From assembly GCA_903926465.1 (NCBI GenBank), contig CAIYJE010000169.1:1-64000 (forward strand): a stretch of DNA of 64,000 nt, read 5' to 3'. Each line of letters begins with the position of its first letter. The first letter of the stretch is position 1. The translations under genes were made by a program, and so were the position numbers. The DNA is from an uncultured Planctomycetales bacterium. Its GTDB lineage: Bacteria; Planctomycetota; Planctomycetia; Isosphaerales; Isosphaeraceae. Positions 43,701-58,700 of this stretch are shown piece by piece. The notes beneath the pieces were generated by a model. The model was given only the letters and a program-made list of their open reading frames with translations. It was not told where the DNA came from and made no database searches.

Positions 43701-46700
43701 CTGCCCACAAACAGACTGCTGCCAGAGTAGATTGCGGTGATATCATGGTTGCCGGCAGTCAGGGAGCTTGGTGCGTTGATATCGGCTGATCCGTTTACCA
43801 ACGCAACAGGGCTTCCATAACTGACATCATCGATCTGGAACTGAACCGTGCCATTGGCGGTAACGCCGTTGCTTGCATCGGAACCCACGCCGGCGTGGAA
43901 GGCAACCTGCTGCCCATAAACCGAAGAAACAAGCGAACTGCTCACGGAAGTAATGGTGGAAGCCGTATTCACGACCAGGGTCGATCGCACGGCTGTAGCA
44001 CTCAAGAAATTGGTGTCGCCGGGCTGTATGGCCTCAACAATGACCGTTCCAGAGTTACTTATGACCAGAGTATTGTTCTCAATGCTGGCCGGCCCGGAGA
44101 TCACTTGGTAAGCAACGTCCAGACCCGAAGATGAGGTGCCAGCCAAGGCGATGGGCTGAACGCCGAAGTTCACCGAGCCCAGGCTGTCAAAATGGATCGT
44201 CTGGCTGGCCTGGTCAATTACCACGTCGATGGACTGACTGCTATTCTCAAAGCTGGCACTATTGCTGTTGTAAGCTGCACCAATCACGTAATGCCCGGCA
44301 CCCGGAGAAATTGTGAACGAGCTAGAGGCATTGCCACTGCTATTCACCGAAACAGGATTACCTATGGGGTTTCCATCGATGGAGAACTGAACCTGACCCG
44401 TTGGAATTGCACTCGAGTTTACCGAACCCTGGTTCAGCACCGAAGCACTGAACCAGATCGGCTGCCCATAAACCATGGTCCCATTCACGTGGACCTGGGT
44501 TGAGGTAGTGCCCTGACCACGAACGAGTTGTTGAAGAGTTTGGCTGGTACCCTGAATACTGTCATTCGCCGATGTATAAACTGCGGTAAAGTCGTGCACA
44601 CCAGCCGTCATGGGCGAACTGGTCCATTGGGCAGATCCGGAATTGTTGACCAGAATTGAACCCTGATCCACACCGTCGACCAGGAACTTGATGGTGCCAA
44701 TGGTCAGTGGCGAGCCATCGGCCATGGTCACGGCAGCGCTGAATGTTACAGCGTCTGTGGTGGTGGGAGAGGTAGGCAAAACGGAGATAACCATGCCGGG
44801 CACGAGCAGGTTGATCGTGGCCATGGTGCTGGCACTGGAATTGACCGTATAGTTTGCGGCGGAAGCGCCCGTGATAGTGAGTCCCGTGACATTAACCATC
44901 TTGTTCACACCCGAATTCGCATCTGCAAACCCAGCGGAGGCATAGCTGAGAGTGAGTAGGTCACCGATGGCTCTGTTATCGGCAAGGATCACCGTGACCG
45001 AAGTCGTGCCATCGTAGACCTTATCACTGGCGTTGGGACTCACGGTCAGGGGCCGCTGGCTGATGCTGGCTGAAGAACTGGCGGTGGCATTCACCGTGTA
45101 ATTTCCTGCATCGGTGCCTCTCAGGCTGATCCCGCTCACGCTCACCGGCTTGATGGAGCCCACGTTCCTATCGGCAAAGCTCGCATTGGATGCAACTGTG
45201 GTGAGCACATCGCCGTTGACCCGATCATCTGAGAATGTCACGTCGGCCCTGGAGGTGCCATCGTAGACCTTATCACTGGCGTTGGCATTCACGGTCAGGG
45301 CCCGCTTGGAAATGCTCGCGTTGGTGCTAATGCTTTTGCTTGTGGAGTAGTTCGCAGAATCTGCTCCACAAAGCGTGATGCCGACCACCGTCACCAACGT
45401 GTTCGAACCAGCGTTCTTATCGGCGAAGCTCGCCGTATCGCTGATCGAGAGTTGATCGCCAGAGATCCGATCATCGGCCAGGTTCACGGTCACGGATGTA
45501 CCGCCATCATAACTCTTGTCAGTTGCCGTGGCGGTGATCGTGAGATTGCGACGGGTAACATTTGCAACCGAACTGGTGGTCGTGTTGGCCGTGTAGTTCG
45601 CGGCATCTGCTCCACTCACAGTGATACCACTGACGTTCACGACTTTATAGAGATTGGCATTTTTATCTTCAAAGCTGGCGATGGTGTTACTGAGAGTCAG
45701 GCTATCGCCGCTGACCCGGTTATCAGTCAGCGTTACCGTGGCGGCCGTGCTTCCATCATAAACCTTGTCGCTGGCCTGGGCAGAGACGAGGATTGCTTTC
45801 GGAGTGATACTGGCACTGGTGCTGGCCGAGGAATTGGGGCTGTAGTTTCCGGAGTCGGGTCCAGAAATTGTGATTCCGGACACATTCACCGGCTTGCCCA
45901 GGCCTGCGTTCTTGTCTGCAAAACGTGCGGTGCTGGAAGCCGCGGCCAGAACATCGCCGGCAAGCCGGTTATCGGTCAGGGTTACCATGGCGGCCGTGGT
46001 TCCATCATAAACCTTGTTACTGGCCGTGGCAAAAACCGCGAGTGCTCGCCTGGCGATACTGGCGGTGGCGGTGGTGGTATTGCTCACCGAATAGTTGAGG
46101 GCGTCGGCTCCGGAGAGTTGGATGTCATTCAAAGCGATCGGCTTATTTGCTCCGGCATTCTTGTCTACGAAGCTAACACCACAGAAAACGTTGATCCTAT
46201 CTCCGGCAATCCGGTTATCGGTCAGGGTTACCGTGGCGGCGGTGGTTCCATCATAAACTTTGTCGCTCACCACCGGTGTCATCGCCAGCGGTCGCTGGCT
46301 GATATTCGCCGTGGTGCTGGGCGTATGAGCGACTGAGTAATTCACTGCGTCGGCACCACTGACGCTAAGGCCATTCACAGTGACAGTCTTCGCCTGGCCG
46401 GCGTTCTTATCTTCGAAACTTGCCGACGTTTCACTGATCGAGAGGCTATCGCCCTCCACGCGATTGTCAGCCAGGGTGACCGTAGCAACGGTGGTACCAT
46501 CGTACACCTTGTCCACGGCGGTAGGCGTTACCGTGAGTGAACGGGGTGTGATGTTACCCAGGGTTATTGCCGTGGCACTGACCAAATAATTATTGGCATC
46601 GGTGCCATTGAGAGCGATTCCAGTGATGGTGACCGTCTTGCCTGTGCCCGCGTTCTTGGTTGCAAAGCTCGCTGCCGTATAACTGGGGTAGAGGCTATCA

Positions 46701-49700
46701 CCAATGAACCGATTATCGGTGGTAGACAACGCGACCACGCGGGTGGTTCCATCGTAGGTTTGATCTTGCGCCGTGAATGTGATGGTGAGCAAGCAAGGCG
46801 AGATTGCACCCACGCCTGTGGCCAGGGTTGGCAAGGTATAGTTGCTTGCCAGTGTACCGTTGGCAGCCTGGAAGTTAGATTCATCCAGAGTGGCGGTCAC
46901 CGTGGAGCTGGTCGAAGCATTCTTGCTTTCATAAAGCCCACTGACCTGGATGATGTCAAAGCTATCCACGCCCACCAGCCCTTCAAGACTGACTTTGGCA
47001 ATGGATAGCGTGGCTTGGTTCGTACCGTCATAAACCTTGGTTGGCGTTCCGAGTATGGAAGCGGTCAGGGCCTTCGGAGTAATGGTCAGTGAGCCACCGA
47101 CGTAGGTGATGTCATAGTTGGTGGAGGTCAGGCCACTGGCCGAGATTGCTGCCGCATAGCTGCCCACACCAGTGCTGGCTGGCTTGGAGACGGTGAAGCT
47201 AAGCGTGCCGCCCAGTGCGCTGGAAGCCTCGCCATTGACAAGTCCAGAGTATGTGACACTGATCGGCGAATCGCTGGCCCCATAGACCCGCGTGGCGTTA
47301 CTGACCGTGATGGTGAGCGGGGCCGGCGTCACCAGTTGCGTGACACTGACCGAGGAACTGCCTGCAAAGTTTGCGCTCGGGATGTAGGTGGCGGTGACCG
47401 AATGGCTGCCCGCAGTCAGGTTGCTGGGAGCCACCATGGTGGCAATACCATGATCAAGGACGAGTGGATTATCATGATTCACGCCGTCGATCTGGAACTG
47501 GACCGTTCCGGAGAGGTTAAACGTGTCGTCGAGTGAACTGGCGACATGGGTCGTAAATGTGGCTGGTTGGCCATAAACCGTGGAAGCTGCAGAACTGGTG
47601 ACAGTGGTGGTGGTTGGAGCCGCAGTCACTTCCAGCGTGGTCACAACGTCTGAGGCCGGCTTGTAATTCTGATTGCCCGGCTGACTGGCCTGTAGAACCA
47701 CGGCTCCTGCGCCATTGATGGTGAGCAGTTTACCGTCACTGATGGTAGCAGCACCAGAAACAACGATGTACTCCACTGGTAGGCTGGAACTGGCCGTACC
47801 ATTGAGAGTGATCGGGACATGTCCGAAGCCCACGGTGGCAGGCGTGCTGAACTGCATAGCCTGGTCGGCACGCTCAATCTGAATGCTGATAATCTGACTA
47901 CTATTGAGGTACGTCAGGGTATCACTCGTGTAGTTCGCAAGTACCGAGTGAGTACCAGCACTCAGGCTATTCAGAATCTGACTCACGGCAGAAGCTGCGC
48001 TGGTAATCGTAACCGGGGCTCCGACCTGGGTGCCATCAACAGAGAACTGCACCGTGCCAGTGGGCTTGGAACCGGCAATGGCTGTGTAGGCTTGTACCAT
48101 GGCGGCGAACGAGACTCCCTGGCCGTAGATCGCAGTACCCTGCGCGAGCACTTCGGTGGTGGTGGTTCCCATCCCACAAATGGTTTGCTGTAACGTGCTG
48201 GAACTGTCCAGGATGCTGGCGTTTCCAGAGAGGTAGATGGCGCCGATCTGGTGCGAGCCAGCAGAGAGCGTATTGAGGGTGATGGTTGCAACCCCAGAGG
48301 CATTGAGCGAGCTTGGGCTGCCGACATCCACACCATCAACCTGGAATTGCAAGGTGCCGGTAGTGAGTGAAGTTCCCAGGGTTGTGCTGACCAGGGCCAA
48401 CAGGGTGATACTGTCACCAATCGTCGGGCTTGCATTGGAAGTGGTCAGGTTGACCACGGACTGGGTTTGAGTGACCGTCAGGGTCCCGCTGACATAGGAG
48501 ATGCTGTAATTGGGATCAATGGCACCGCTGACGGAGATCGCTGAACTTCCTGGAAGGCTGGCGTTAACGCTGAAGATTGGCTGCTGGGTCAGGTAGTCGA
48601 CCGTGTCACCATTCACGAACCCGGTGTAGGTAGCCGTGAAGGCGGGCAGGGGCATTCCGTAAACGGCCGTCGCATCATTGGCCGTGATTGTCAACGGTGC
48701 TTGCTGAATGGTCAGCGTGCCAGGCACGTAACGGATGGAATAGTTCGGGTCCATGGCCCCAGAAGGAGTCAGGTTGTACCCACCTGCATTTTTACTGGCG
48801 GAATTTCGGACCACGGTCGGTGCCTGGTCAAGGCTAGATGCAGAATCACTGTTCACAAGCCCTGAATAGCTTACGGTGAAGGTCGGTAGTGCATTCCCAT
48901 ACGTGATGCTGGCACTGTTGGCAGTAATGGTAAGGAACGCCGGCGTGATGGTGAGTGTGCCTGGTACATAGATCATGTTGTAATTGGGATCGGTCACGCC
49001 CGAGGCCGAAATATTATAGAGTCCGGCATTGCTGGTGGCTGCCACGGTACCGAGAGTGGGGCCAGTCGTCAGAGTGACGGCAGTCTCGCCATTCACAAAG
49101 CCGGAAATGCTGTAGGTGAGGCCAGGCAGGGTGCTTCCATAGGTCATGGTTTGCGGATCAACGGTCACCGTAAGTGGTGCCTGAGCAATGGTCAGCGTGG
49201 CGGGCATATAGATGAAGCTATAATTGCTGGCCGCTCCAGAACTGGACGTGATATCGTAGGTGCCTGCCCCGCTTCCTGTGGGTGCTATTCTCGGGGTTGG
49301 CAGTGTTGTCAGATCTGCCGCCGACTCACCATTCACAAAGCCGCTGATGGTCTGAGTTGGTGTGGAGATCGCCTGGCCGTATACGATCGACTGGTTATCC
49401 ACCGTCACCGTGAGAGTCGCCTTGCTCACAGTGAATGTTTGGGTTGCGAGCACGGCATCATAATAGTCATCCCCTGCCTGGTCTGCTTCCACCACCACGG
49501 TTCCAGCCCCGGTGATGTTGAGGATGTTGCCGTTACTGATGATGGCGGGTCCAGAACTTACCTGGTAAGTAACAATCCCCAGATTCGTTGTGGTGGCCTG
49601 AAGAATGATGTTCGATGCACCATAGGTTATGTTATTGATACTGTTGAAGCTGATCGCTTGGCTGGCCTTGGTCACGGTAAGGTTAATCGCGGCAGACTCA

Positions 49701-52700
49701 CTCAGGTCGAGCTTCTTCCCAGGAACATCAAAATTATCAAACACCGCTTTGATCGTGTGGGAACCAGCGACCAGTGCTGTGGTGCTATAAGAGGCATTAC
49801 CGCTGGCATCAAGTGGAACCTTGGCAAGCAAGGTTATTCCGTCATAGAAACTCACCGTGCCTGGGGCCGACGTGTTATGGCCGTCGTTCAGTACGCAATG
49901 CGCGGTAAGAGTGACCGGGTTGAAAGCCACAGTCGATAGAGTCGAAGCCTGAAGAATTGTTGTTGTGGTAAACGATGCAAAGTCGATGGTACCGATTGCA
50001 ACTTTATTAGCCATGATGGCATTGGTTGGAATCAGATTGAGCAGGAACTGTTTCTGTTGAGCAACCGTGTTACCCACAGCGATGGGAACCGTGATCGTTT
50101 GTTTTTCCGTGTGGCCTGGTGCCCAGGTAAGAGTTCCCTGAATCGACGTATAATCTCCATTGGGAGTAGAAACGGCCGTAGAGTCGGTTGTGGAATAATT
50201 CAGTGTGATAGGCTGCAGCGTTGATGGTGTACCAATCACCCAAACGTCGAATGTGAGGGTATTGATGGCATCTGATACCGGTGAATCAACACCGTTCACG
50301 ATAATCACTGGCGGAACAAGATTGCCGATCGTGGTGGCCGTTGCCTGCGTGACCAGGGCTGTTGTAGTTTCGGCATTCACGAGGTTAGTGATACTGGAAC
50401 TATCGGAGTCGGTCCAGGCACTAGCGGCAGCCGTCAGTTGACTGGCGAGGGTCCCCATGGCGAGTGTCTGATATTGTGCCACGCCTTGAAGGTAGGTCAC
50501 TGCGTCGTCGGATGTTGGCTGCGGGAGAGTCGCGATACCATCCATGAGTCGGGCGATGACTGTCGCAGCGGAGAAACTCAACGAGTTATCAAGGGTCAGA
50601 CCGGCACTTGTGGCCACAGATCGAATCAATACGTTTACGAAGTCCGGATCGCCAAGATTGATAGCATTCCCGTTGGCACTGGTGATTGCGCTGGAAAGGC
50701 GCTGGAACGCGTACGTCATCAGAGTCGTGGTGTCTGGTGCTCCAGCACGACCGCTTATCAGTGCGGCCGTATCAAGTGCCAGTATGTAAGTATTCACTTC
50801 AGCGGCGTAGGCGTGGGCGGCCGTTGCGTTGGCGGAATAATAGGCATCGTTCATGGTCGATGCGGTGAGCAGATTATAAGTCGTTGGAATTCCCAGTCCG
50901 GCATCTATCGTGGCAATGGCCGTGGCCTCAGAGACTCCCTGCGTTTGCAACTGGAGCGTGACAAGCGTGGTCAAGGAGCTGACCATCTGAGAATCATAAG
51001 GCGCTGTGAAGCGTGTAGGATTCAGTATGTTCGTCGCCGTAACTGTTCCACCGTAGCCGACCAGTTGCCCGGTTGGATTCGTGGGCAGATTCAGTGTAAA
51101 AGCACCTGCGGCATCCGTGGTCGCACTCGGGTTACCCGACACATAAACACCGCTCATCTCGGGATCATAGAAAACGTTAGCACCGTCAATATGGAAATTG
51201 AAGACCTTTCTCCATCCTCTTCTAATCGAATTGGCAGCACTATTCGCGGCATTCCTGGCAGCGTCGAGTGCAGCCTGAGCGGCCGCGGCAGCTTCGGCAG
51301 CCGCTTGTGCTGCGGCTTCAAGTGCGGCCTCTGCCGCCGCTTCAGCTTCGGCCTCAAGTCGTGCGGCCTCTGCAATTGCAGCTTGCGCCGTATTATATGC
51401 CGTATCAAGAGTGTCTAGTGTAATATTATAAACACCAGTAACATCATTGGCGGCGGCGGAATACGCATCAGATAACGCTGCGGCCGTCTGGAGGTACGCT
51501 TTATTGACATCTTGGGCAAACTGTTGAAGAGTACCACTGATGCCATCTCCCATGGTGATATTGAAAGCACCTCCAAACCCGACGGAGATTCCCACTTCCT
51601 CGCCGGCAATGTCACTCCAGAACTGAACGTAACTGGTATTATCGCTTAGATGATTCGTATCAACGTGAATCATTGCACTCAAAGTGCCCAGGGTTGTGTT
51701 TCCACCCATGAATGTTCTAACCCAATCCGGTGCACCACTCAGACCAATACTGGCCGTACCGCTAAAAGTATAGGCTGAGTTGGCATAACTGGCCTCGAAC
51801 GACACTGACCCAAACGTTGTGCCGTAGGCGCCGAAAGTATTAGAAACTGTGAAATCAAAGCTCCTCACAGTTCCGTTCGACATGAGAAGTCCAGCCTTAC
51901 CGTTACCCCCTAACGTGATCGTCAGGGTGGAAATGGAAAGACTCATACTGCCTGAGCCAGTGATCGCGAACGTTTGTCCTGAGCGGTTATAGTCAATTAG
52001 CATGTTGCCGTGAGCAATATTCACGCCCGCATAACCGAAGTCGGAATTGACAACAAAACTAAAGGATTGCACCACCCCGTGGGTGATGACAATCCCAGAT
52101 CCGCCGGTTGACCCATTGGCGGAAACGCTCACATTTGCGAACCCCAGGTTCATCGAGGCGGAGCCCAAGATTGTGTAGGTATCTGTACTATGTAAATACT
52201 GGAATTCGAGCGAAGATTGTGCCAGTGTGTAACCCGCAAACGTGAAACTCGAACTGATGGTCAAATCCAGGCTGGTCAGGGTCCCGTTGGTAATCACCAA
52301 TCCTGGCGAATAGGTACCGTTACCATTCGCGTGTCCGAAGGTCACGTTGAACTGGCTCACCTCCAGAATATTCACGTAGGCGTTACCCGCCAGTGAATAT
52401 GTGCCACCGTTGGCATTTGAGTAAGTGAACTCCAGGTTGCAAAGCCCGAAACTCACCGCACCCACCGAGAACCCGGCATTCACCGTCATATCCATGCTGG
52501 TCAAGGTTCCGTTAGTCACAACCAGGCCGGGAGTCCGGGTGCCATCGGCATTGTTATGGCCAAACGTCACGCTGAGTCCATTGATGCCCAGGAATGTGAC
52601 ATAGGTATTACCAGACATCGTAAACACATAATTTTCGGGGTGATACGTTTTGGTCGAATCATAAGCATGAGTATAGATGCCATCGTAATTATAGGGCTGT

Positions 52701-55700
52701 CCGGTTGTGAGCTGACTGGTGTTCTGATACGTGAACTCCAGGTCCTGAACCCCAAATTGAACCCCCTTGACCCCGAACCCGGCATTCACCGTGACATCAA
52801 TACTTTCCAGGTTGCCGTTATTGATGGTCAGGCCGGGAGACACAACACCGCCGCGGCTATGGCCGAAGGTGACGCTGAGCTGACCCATGCCCTCGATGTT
52901 AACAAACGCCGAGCCCGACATCATGAACTGATAATTATTGATGTTATAGGTCTTGCTGGTGTCATAGGCGTTGGTATACACACCTGTACCGGCATAAGGC
53001 GGGCTCGAGATCTGGCTCAGGTTCTGGTACGTGAACTCCAGATCACAAACCCCAAAGATTACGCCCTGGATCGCAAACTGGGCATTCACCGTAACATCAA
53101 TACTTTCCAGATTGCCGTTATTGATGGTTAACCCGGGAGTTACCACGCCATTGCGGTTGTGACCCATGATCACGCTAAGCTGACCCATGCCCGTGATGTT
53201 CACAAACGCCGAGCCCGACATCATGAACTGGTAGTTATTGATATCATAAGTTCTGATGGTGTCATAGGTATTGGTATAGACACCGGTACCGGCATAGGGC
53301 GGGCTAGAGATCTGGCTCAGGTTCTGGTACGTGAACTCCAGATCCTGCACCCCAAACTGAACTTTACTCACGGTAAAGTCGGCCGTGATGGTCACGTCCA
53401 GGCTTTCTAGGTTTCCGCTATTGATGGTCAGGCCGGGGGTCACCACGCCATTAGGGTTATGACCGAACGATACGCTGATATCTCCGATGCCGCCAATGGT
53501 TACGAACGCCGAGCCCGACATCATGAACTGATAGTTGTTGGCGTTGTAGGTCTTGGAGGTGTCATAAGCATTGGTATAGACACCGCTGCCAGCGTAAGGA
53601 TACCCGGTGGTGAGCTGGCTGAGATTCTGGTAGGTGAACTCCAGGTCCTGCACTCCAAATTGAACTTTACTCACAGTAAAGGCAGCCGTCACGGTCACGT
53701 CCAGGCTTTCCAGGTTGCCGTTGTTAATCGTCAGGCCGGGGGTCACCACGCCATTGCGGTTATGGCCGAACGACACGCTGATATCGCCCATGCCACCGAT
53801 GGTCACGAATGCCGAGCCCGACATCATGAACTGGTAATTGTTGGCGTTGTAGGTCTTGGAGGTGTCATAGGCATGGGTATACACGCCGCTACCAGTGTAG
53901 GGATACCCGGTCGTAAGCTGGCTGAGGTTCTGGTAGGTGAACTCCAGATCTTGCACTCCGAACTTGACTTTACTCACGGCAAAGTCAGCGGTCAGGCTTA
54001 CATCCAGGCTTTCCAGGTTGCCGCTATTAATGGTCAGGCCGGGGGTCACCACACCGTTGCGGTTATGCCCGAAGTTCACGCTGAGTGCGGCATCGATTCC
54101 ATGCACGGTCACATAGGCCGAGCCCGACATCGAGAACTGGTAGTTAGAAGCGCTATAACTGGCAGTCGAGTATGCTCCGGTGTACACACCCGAGCCGCTA
54201 TAACCACCCGCAGGTACCTGGCTAAGGTTCTGGTACGTGAACTCCAGATCCTGCACTCCAAAGGCCACCATGCTCACGTTGAAGCCGGCATTAACGGTCA
54301 GATCCAGGCTCTGCAGGTTCCCGCTGGTGATGATGAGTCCTGGGGTGGTGGTGGTGACACCATTGACGGTTGTGGAATGACCAAAGGCCGCGCTGAGGCC
54401 GGCAATTCCTCCCACGGTTATGGCCGCCGAGCCGGTCATCGTAAACGTCTGATTGGACTGGGCATAGGTGAATTCTAGCCCACACAGGTTGAAGTCGACC
54501 GAACCAACCCCAACATGCGAGTTCACGGTCATGTCCAGGTTCACCAGGCTGCCGTTCTGGACGACCAGACCCGGATCATAAGTACTGGTGGCTGCATTCA
54601 AGTGGCCGAACATCACGTTGAAGGTACCCATGCCCCCCACGCTGGCGCTGCTATAGCCGGCCAGCGTGAACTGGCTGTTTGCGGCCAGATACGTGAACCG
54701 TAGGCCGGTTGTGGTCAATCTGACACTGCTCACGCTAATATCGGTATTCAGCGTCATATCCAGTGATGTCAGGCTGCCATTGGTGACCACCAGGCCGCTG
54801 GTAGCCAGGTTGCTCCCGTTGGCTAATGAGCCAAACAACACACTGACCGTTCCCATTCCGGTAGCCGTGAAGCTGCTGGCCCCCGTCATTTTAAAGACTT
54901 GGTTCCCGTTCGAAGTGTCATACTGGAACCGCAGGTGATTGGCATTGAACGACAGCGAGCCCACCGAGATCGAGGAATTCACCGTCATATCCAGTGAGGT
55001 CAGGCTGCCGTTGGTGACAATCAGTCCGGCGGTGGTGGTGGTCGTTCCGTTGGCGGTGTCGGAACCGCCAAAGGTCACGTTCACGTTGCTGGAGCCGAGC
55101 GCAAAACTGCTGGCCCCTGTCATGATGAACGTGCCACCCGCCGATGCATAAACCATCCGCAGGCCGTTGGTGGCAAACGTCAGGCCGCCGGTGGTGATGT
55201 TGCTATTCAGGGTCATGTCCAGCGAAGTGACCTGTCCATAGCTCATTACCAACCCGGTGGTTCCCGGGTTGGAACCGCTGGCTGCCGTGCCCAGAGTCAC
55301 GCTCAGGCTGCCGATATCAGACTGACTGAGTGATGCCAGGCCGGTGACCGTGAGTTTCTCGGGGTTCACTCCAGCGGCTGCCGCATAGGTCACCGCCACA
55401 CTGGGAGCATTGAACGTGGTACCTGAGATTGACCAGTTGGTCGCTGTACCGGTGGCGTTCAGGCTGGTCAGGTTACCTCCCGTCAGCACCAGGCCGGGGC
55501 TATCGGCGTTCCCCAGAGTCAGGGCCAGGGTCTTACCAGCGCCGAAAACGTCACTCGCGGATCCGGAAATCTTCAGGGTATCGCCAGCCGAGTCGTACTG
55601 TGTCGTTCCCGTGGCGTTGAAGGTACCGCCTGCAATATTCCAGTTGGTGGCGCTGGCGCTGGCGTTCAGGCTGCTCAGGGTATTGTTGGTTAGCACCAGG

Positions 55701-58700
55701 CCGGGGCTGGCGGAATTGCCCAGAGTCAGGGCCAGGGTCTTGTTACCACTGAAGGTCTCGGTGGCATTGCCATAAAGGCTGAATTTCTCTGGGCTGGAAC
55801 TGTACGTGGCGTTGCCACTGGCATTCAGGTATCCACCGGCGACTGCCCAGTTGGTGGCCAGGGCGGTGGCATTGAGGCTGGTCAGGTTACCGCCACTCAG
55901 CACCAGGCCGGGGCTATCGGCGTTCCCCAGAGTCAGGGCCAGGGTCTTGTAACCGCTGAACACTTCAGAGGCTGTGCCAGAAACCTTGAGCACGTCTCCG
56001 GAGGCGGTGTACTGGGTTGTGCCGGCGGCATTAAACGTTCCGCCCGCCACGGTCCAGTAACTGGCCATTGCCGTGGCATTGAGGCTGGTCAGGTTACCAC
56101 CGCTGAGCACCAGGCCGGGGCTGGCGGCGGACCCCAGGGTCAGCGCCAGGGTTCTGCCGCTGCTAAAGATGTCGCTGGCCGAGCCGGAGATTCTCAGAGT
56201 ATCGTCGCTGGCGGTGTAGGTGGTGTTCACGGTGGGGGCATTGAAAGTGCCACCGCCCACCGTCCAGTTGGTGACGCTGGCGGTGGCGTTCAGGCTGGTG
56301 AGCTGGTTATTGGTGAGTACCAGGCCAGGATTGGAGCTGGAGCCCAGTGTAAGGCTCAGGGTTTTGGCTGTGGTACCGGTACCGAACACTTCGCTGGCCG
56401 TGCCGTAAACCGCCAGTACATCATTGGTGCCCGATGTGTACCTGGTATTGATTGTCGTGGAATTGAAAATACCGCCGGCAATCGTCCAGTTGGTGGCGGT
56501 GGCGGTGGCATTCAGGCTGCTCAGGCTGCCCCCGCTCAGAGTCAGGCCGGGGCTAGCGGCGGACCCCAGGGTCAGGCCCAGGGTCTTACCGCCGCTGAAC
56601 ACCTCGGTTGCTGAGCCAGAAACGCTCAGCACATCGCCTGAAGACGAGTACGTGGCTGTAATCGTCGGGGCGTCGAAGGCACCGCCGCCCACGGTCCAGC
56701 CGGTGGCGCTGGCGGTGGCGTTCAGGCTGCTCAGGGTGTTATTGGTGAGCACCAGTCCGGGGCTGGCGTTGGAACCCAGGGTGAGGGACAGGGTTTTGGC
56801 GGTGGTACCGGTACCAAACACTTCGCTGGCCGCGCCGTAAACTGCCAGCACATCATTGGTGCCCGATGTGTACCTGGTGCTCACGGTAGTGGCGTTGAAG
56901 ATACCGCCGGCGATGGTCCAGTTCGTGGCACTGGCGGTGGCATTTAAACTGGTGAGGTTACCACCGGTCAGCACCAGGCCGGGGCTGGCAGAGGTGCCCA
57001 GGGTCAGGGCCAGGGTTTTACCCACGCTGAAGACTTCCGAGGCCGATCCAGAGACCTGAAGCTCATCTCCAGCCGCGTTGTATCTGGTGTTGATGGCGGT
57101 GGCGTTGAAGGTACCACCGGCAATGGTCCAGTTGGTGGCGGTGGCGGTGGCGTTTAAACTGGTGAGGTTGCCACCGCTGAGTACCAGCCCAGGGGTGGCG
57201 CTGGAACCCAGGGTCAGGCCCAGGGTTTTGCCCCCGCTAAACACGTCGCTGGCCGATCCAGACATGCTCAGGACGTCGCCGGTGGCGGTGTACTGGGTGC
57301 TGCCCGATGCGTTGAACGTGCCACCGACGATGTTCCAGTTAGTGGCGGTAGCGGAAGCGTTTAAACTGGTGAGGTTGCCACCGCTGAGTACCAGCCCAGG
57401 GGTGGCGCTGGAACCCAGGGTCAGGGCCAGGGTCTTGCCACCGTTGAACACGTCGGTTGCCGAACCGTACACGCTCAGGATGTCGCCGGTTGAGGAATAG
57501 GTTGTGTTGACGGTGGGGGCGTCAAATGCACCACCGCCCACCGTCCAGCCGGTGGCACTGGCGGTGGCGTTCAAGCTGGAGAGGTTGCCACCAGAAAGCA
57601 CCAGACCGGGGCTGGCGGAACTGCCCAGGGTCAGGCCCAGGGTCTTGCCGCCAGTGAATACGGCCCTGGCCGAGCCGGAAACGCTCAAGACGTCGCCCGA
57701 CGAAGTATAAGTCGTGGTCACGGTAGGCGCGTTAAAGGTGCCACCTCCGACCGTCCAGCCGGTGACGCTGGCCCTGGCGTTTAAACTGGTCAGGTTGCCA
57801 CCGCTGAGTACCAGGCCAGGGTTTACGGCGTTTCCTAGCGTGAGGGCCAGGGTTTTGCCGCCGTTGAACACGTCGGTGGCAGATCCATACACGCTCAAGA
57901 TGTCGCCGGCAGAGGAGTACTGGGTGGTCACGGTGGTGGCGTTGAAGGTGCCGCCGCCCACTGCCCAGTTGCTGGCCGTGGCGGTGGCGTTCAGGCTGGT
58001 GAGATTGCCGCCACTCAGGATCAGGCCGGGGTTGGTGTCTGTACCCAGGGTCAGGCCCAGGATTTTGGCTGTGGTACCGGTGCCAAAAACGTCGGTCGCC
58101 GAGCCAGAAACGCTCAGCACGTCTCCGCTAGCGGTGTAAGTGGTGGTGATCGTGGGGGCATTGAAGGTGCCACCGCCCACCGTCCAGTTGGTAGCGCTGG
58201 CGGTGGCATTTAAACTGGTAAGGTTGCCTCCGGTCAGCACCAGGCCGGGGTTGGCGGAACTGCCCAGAGTCAGGGCCAGCGTTCGACCGCCGTTGAAGAC
58301 GTCGGTGGCTGAGCCGTAGACCTTCAGGGTGTCGCCGGTGGAGGTGTACTGGGTGTTGCCCGCGGTGTTGAACGTACCACCGCCAATGGTCCAGTCACTG
58401 GCGCTGGCGGTAGCGTTCAAGCTGGTGAGGTTGCCACCCGAAAGTACCAGTCCCGGGCTGTCTGCGGCACCCAGGGTAAGAGCCAGGGTTTTGCCGCCGC
58501 TGAAAACGGCAGTCGCTGAGCCAGACATGCTCAGGATATCGCCGATGGAGGTGTACTGGGTGTTGCCTGCGGCGTTGAATGTACCGCCGCCCAGCGTCCA
58601 GTTAGTGGCGGTGGCGGTGGCGTTTAAACTGGTGAGGTTGCCGCCCGAAAGGATCAACCCTGGGCTGGTGATGGTACCCAGGGTCAGAGCCAGGGTTTTG

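Noticed and set aside
43895-46336. Long plus-strand open frames such as 45452-46336
   Set aside because: They lie antisense to the YDG block and mirror its periodicity; no independent protein character was seen.
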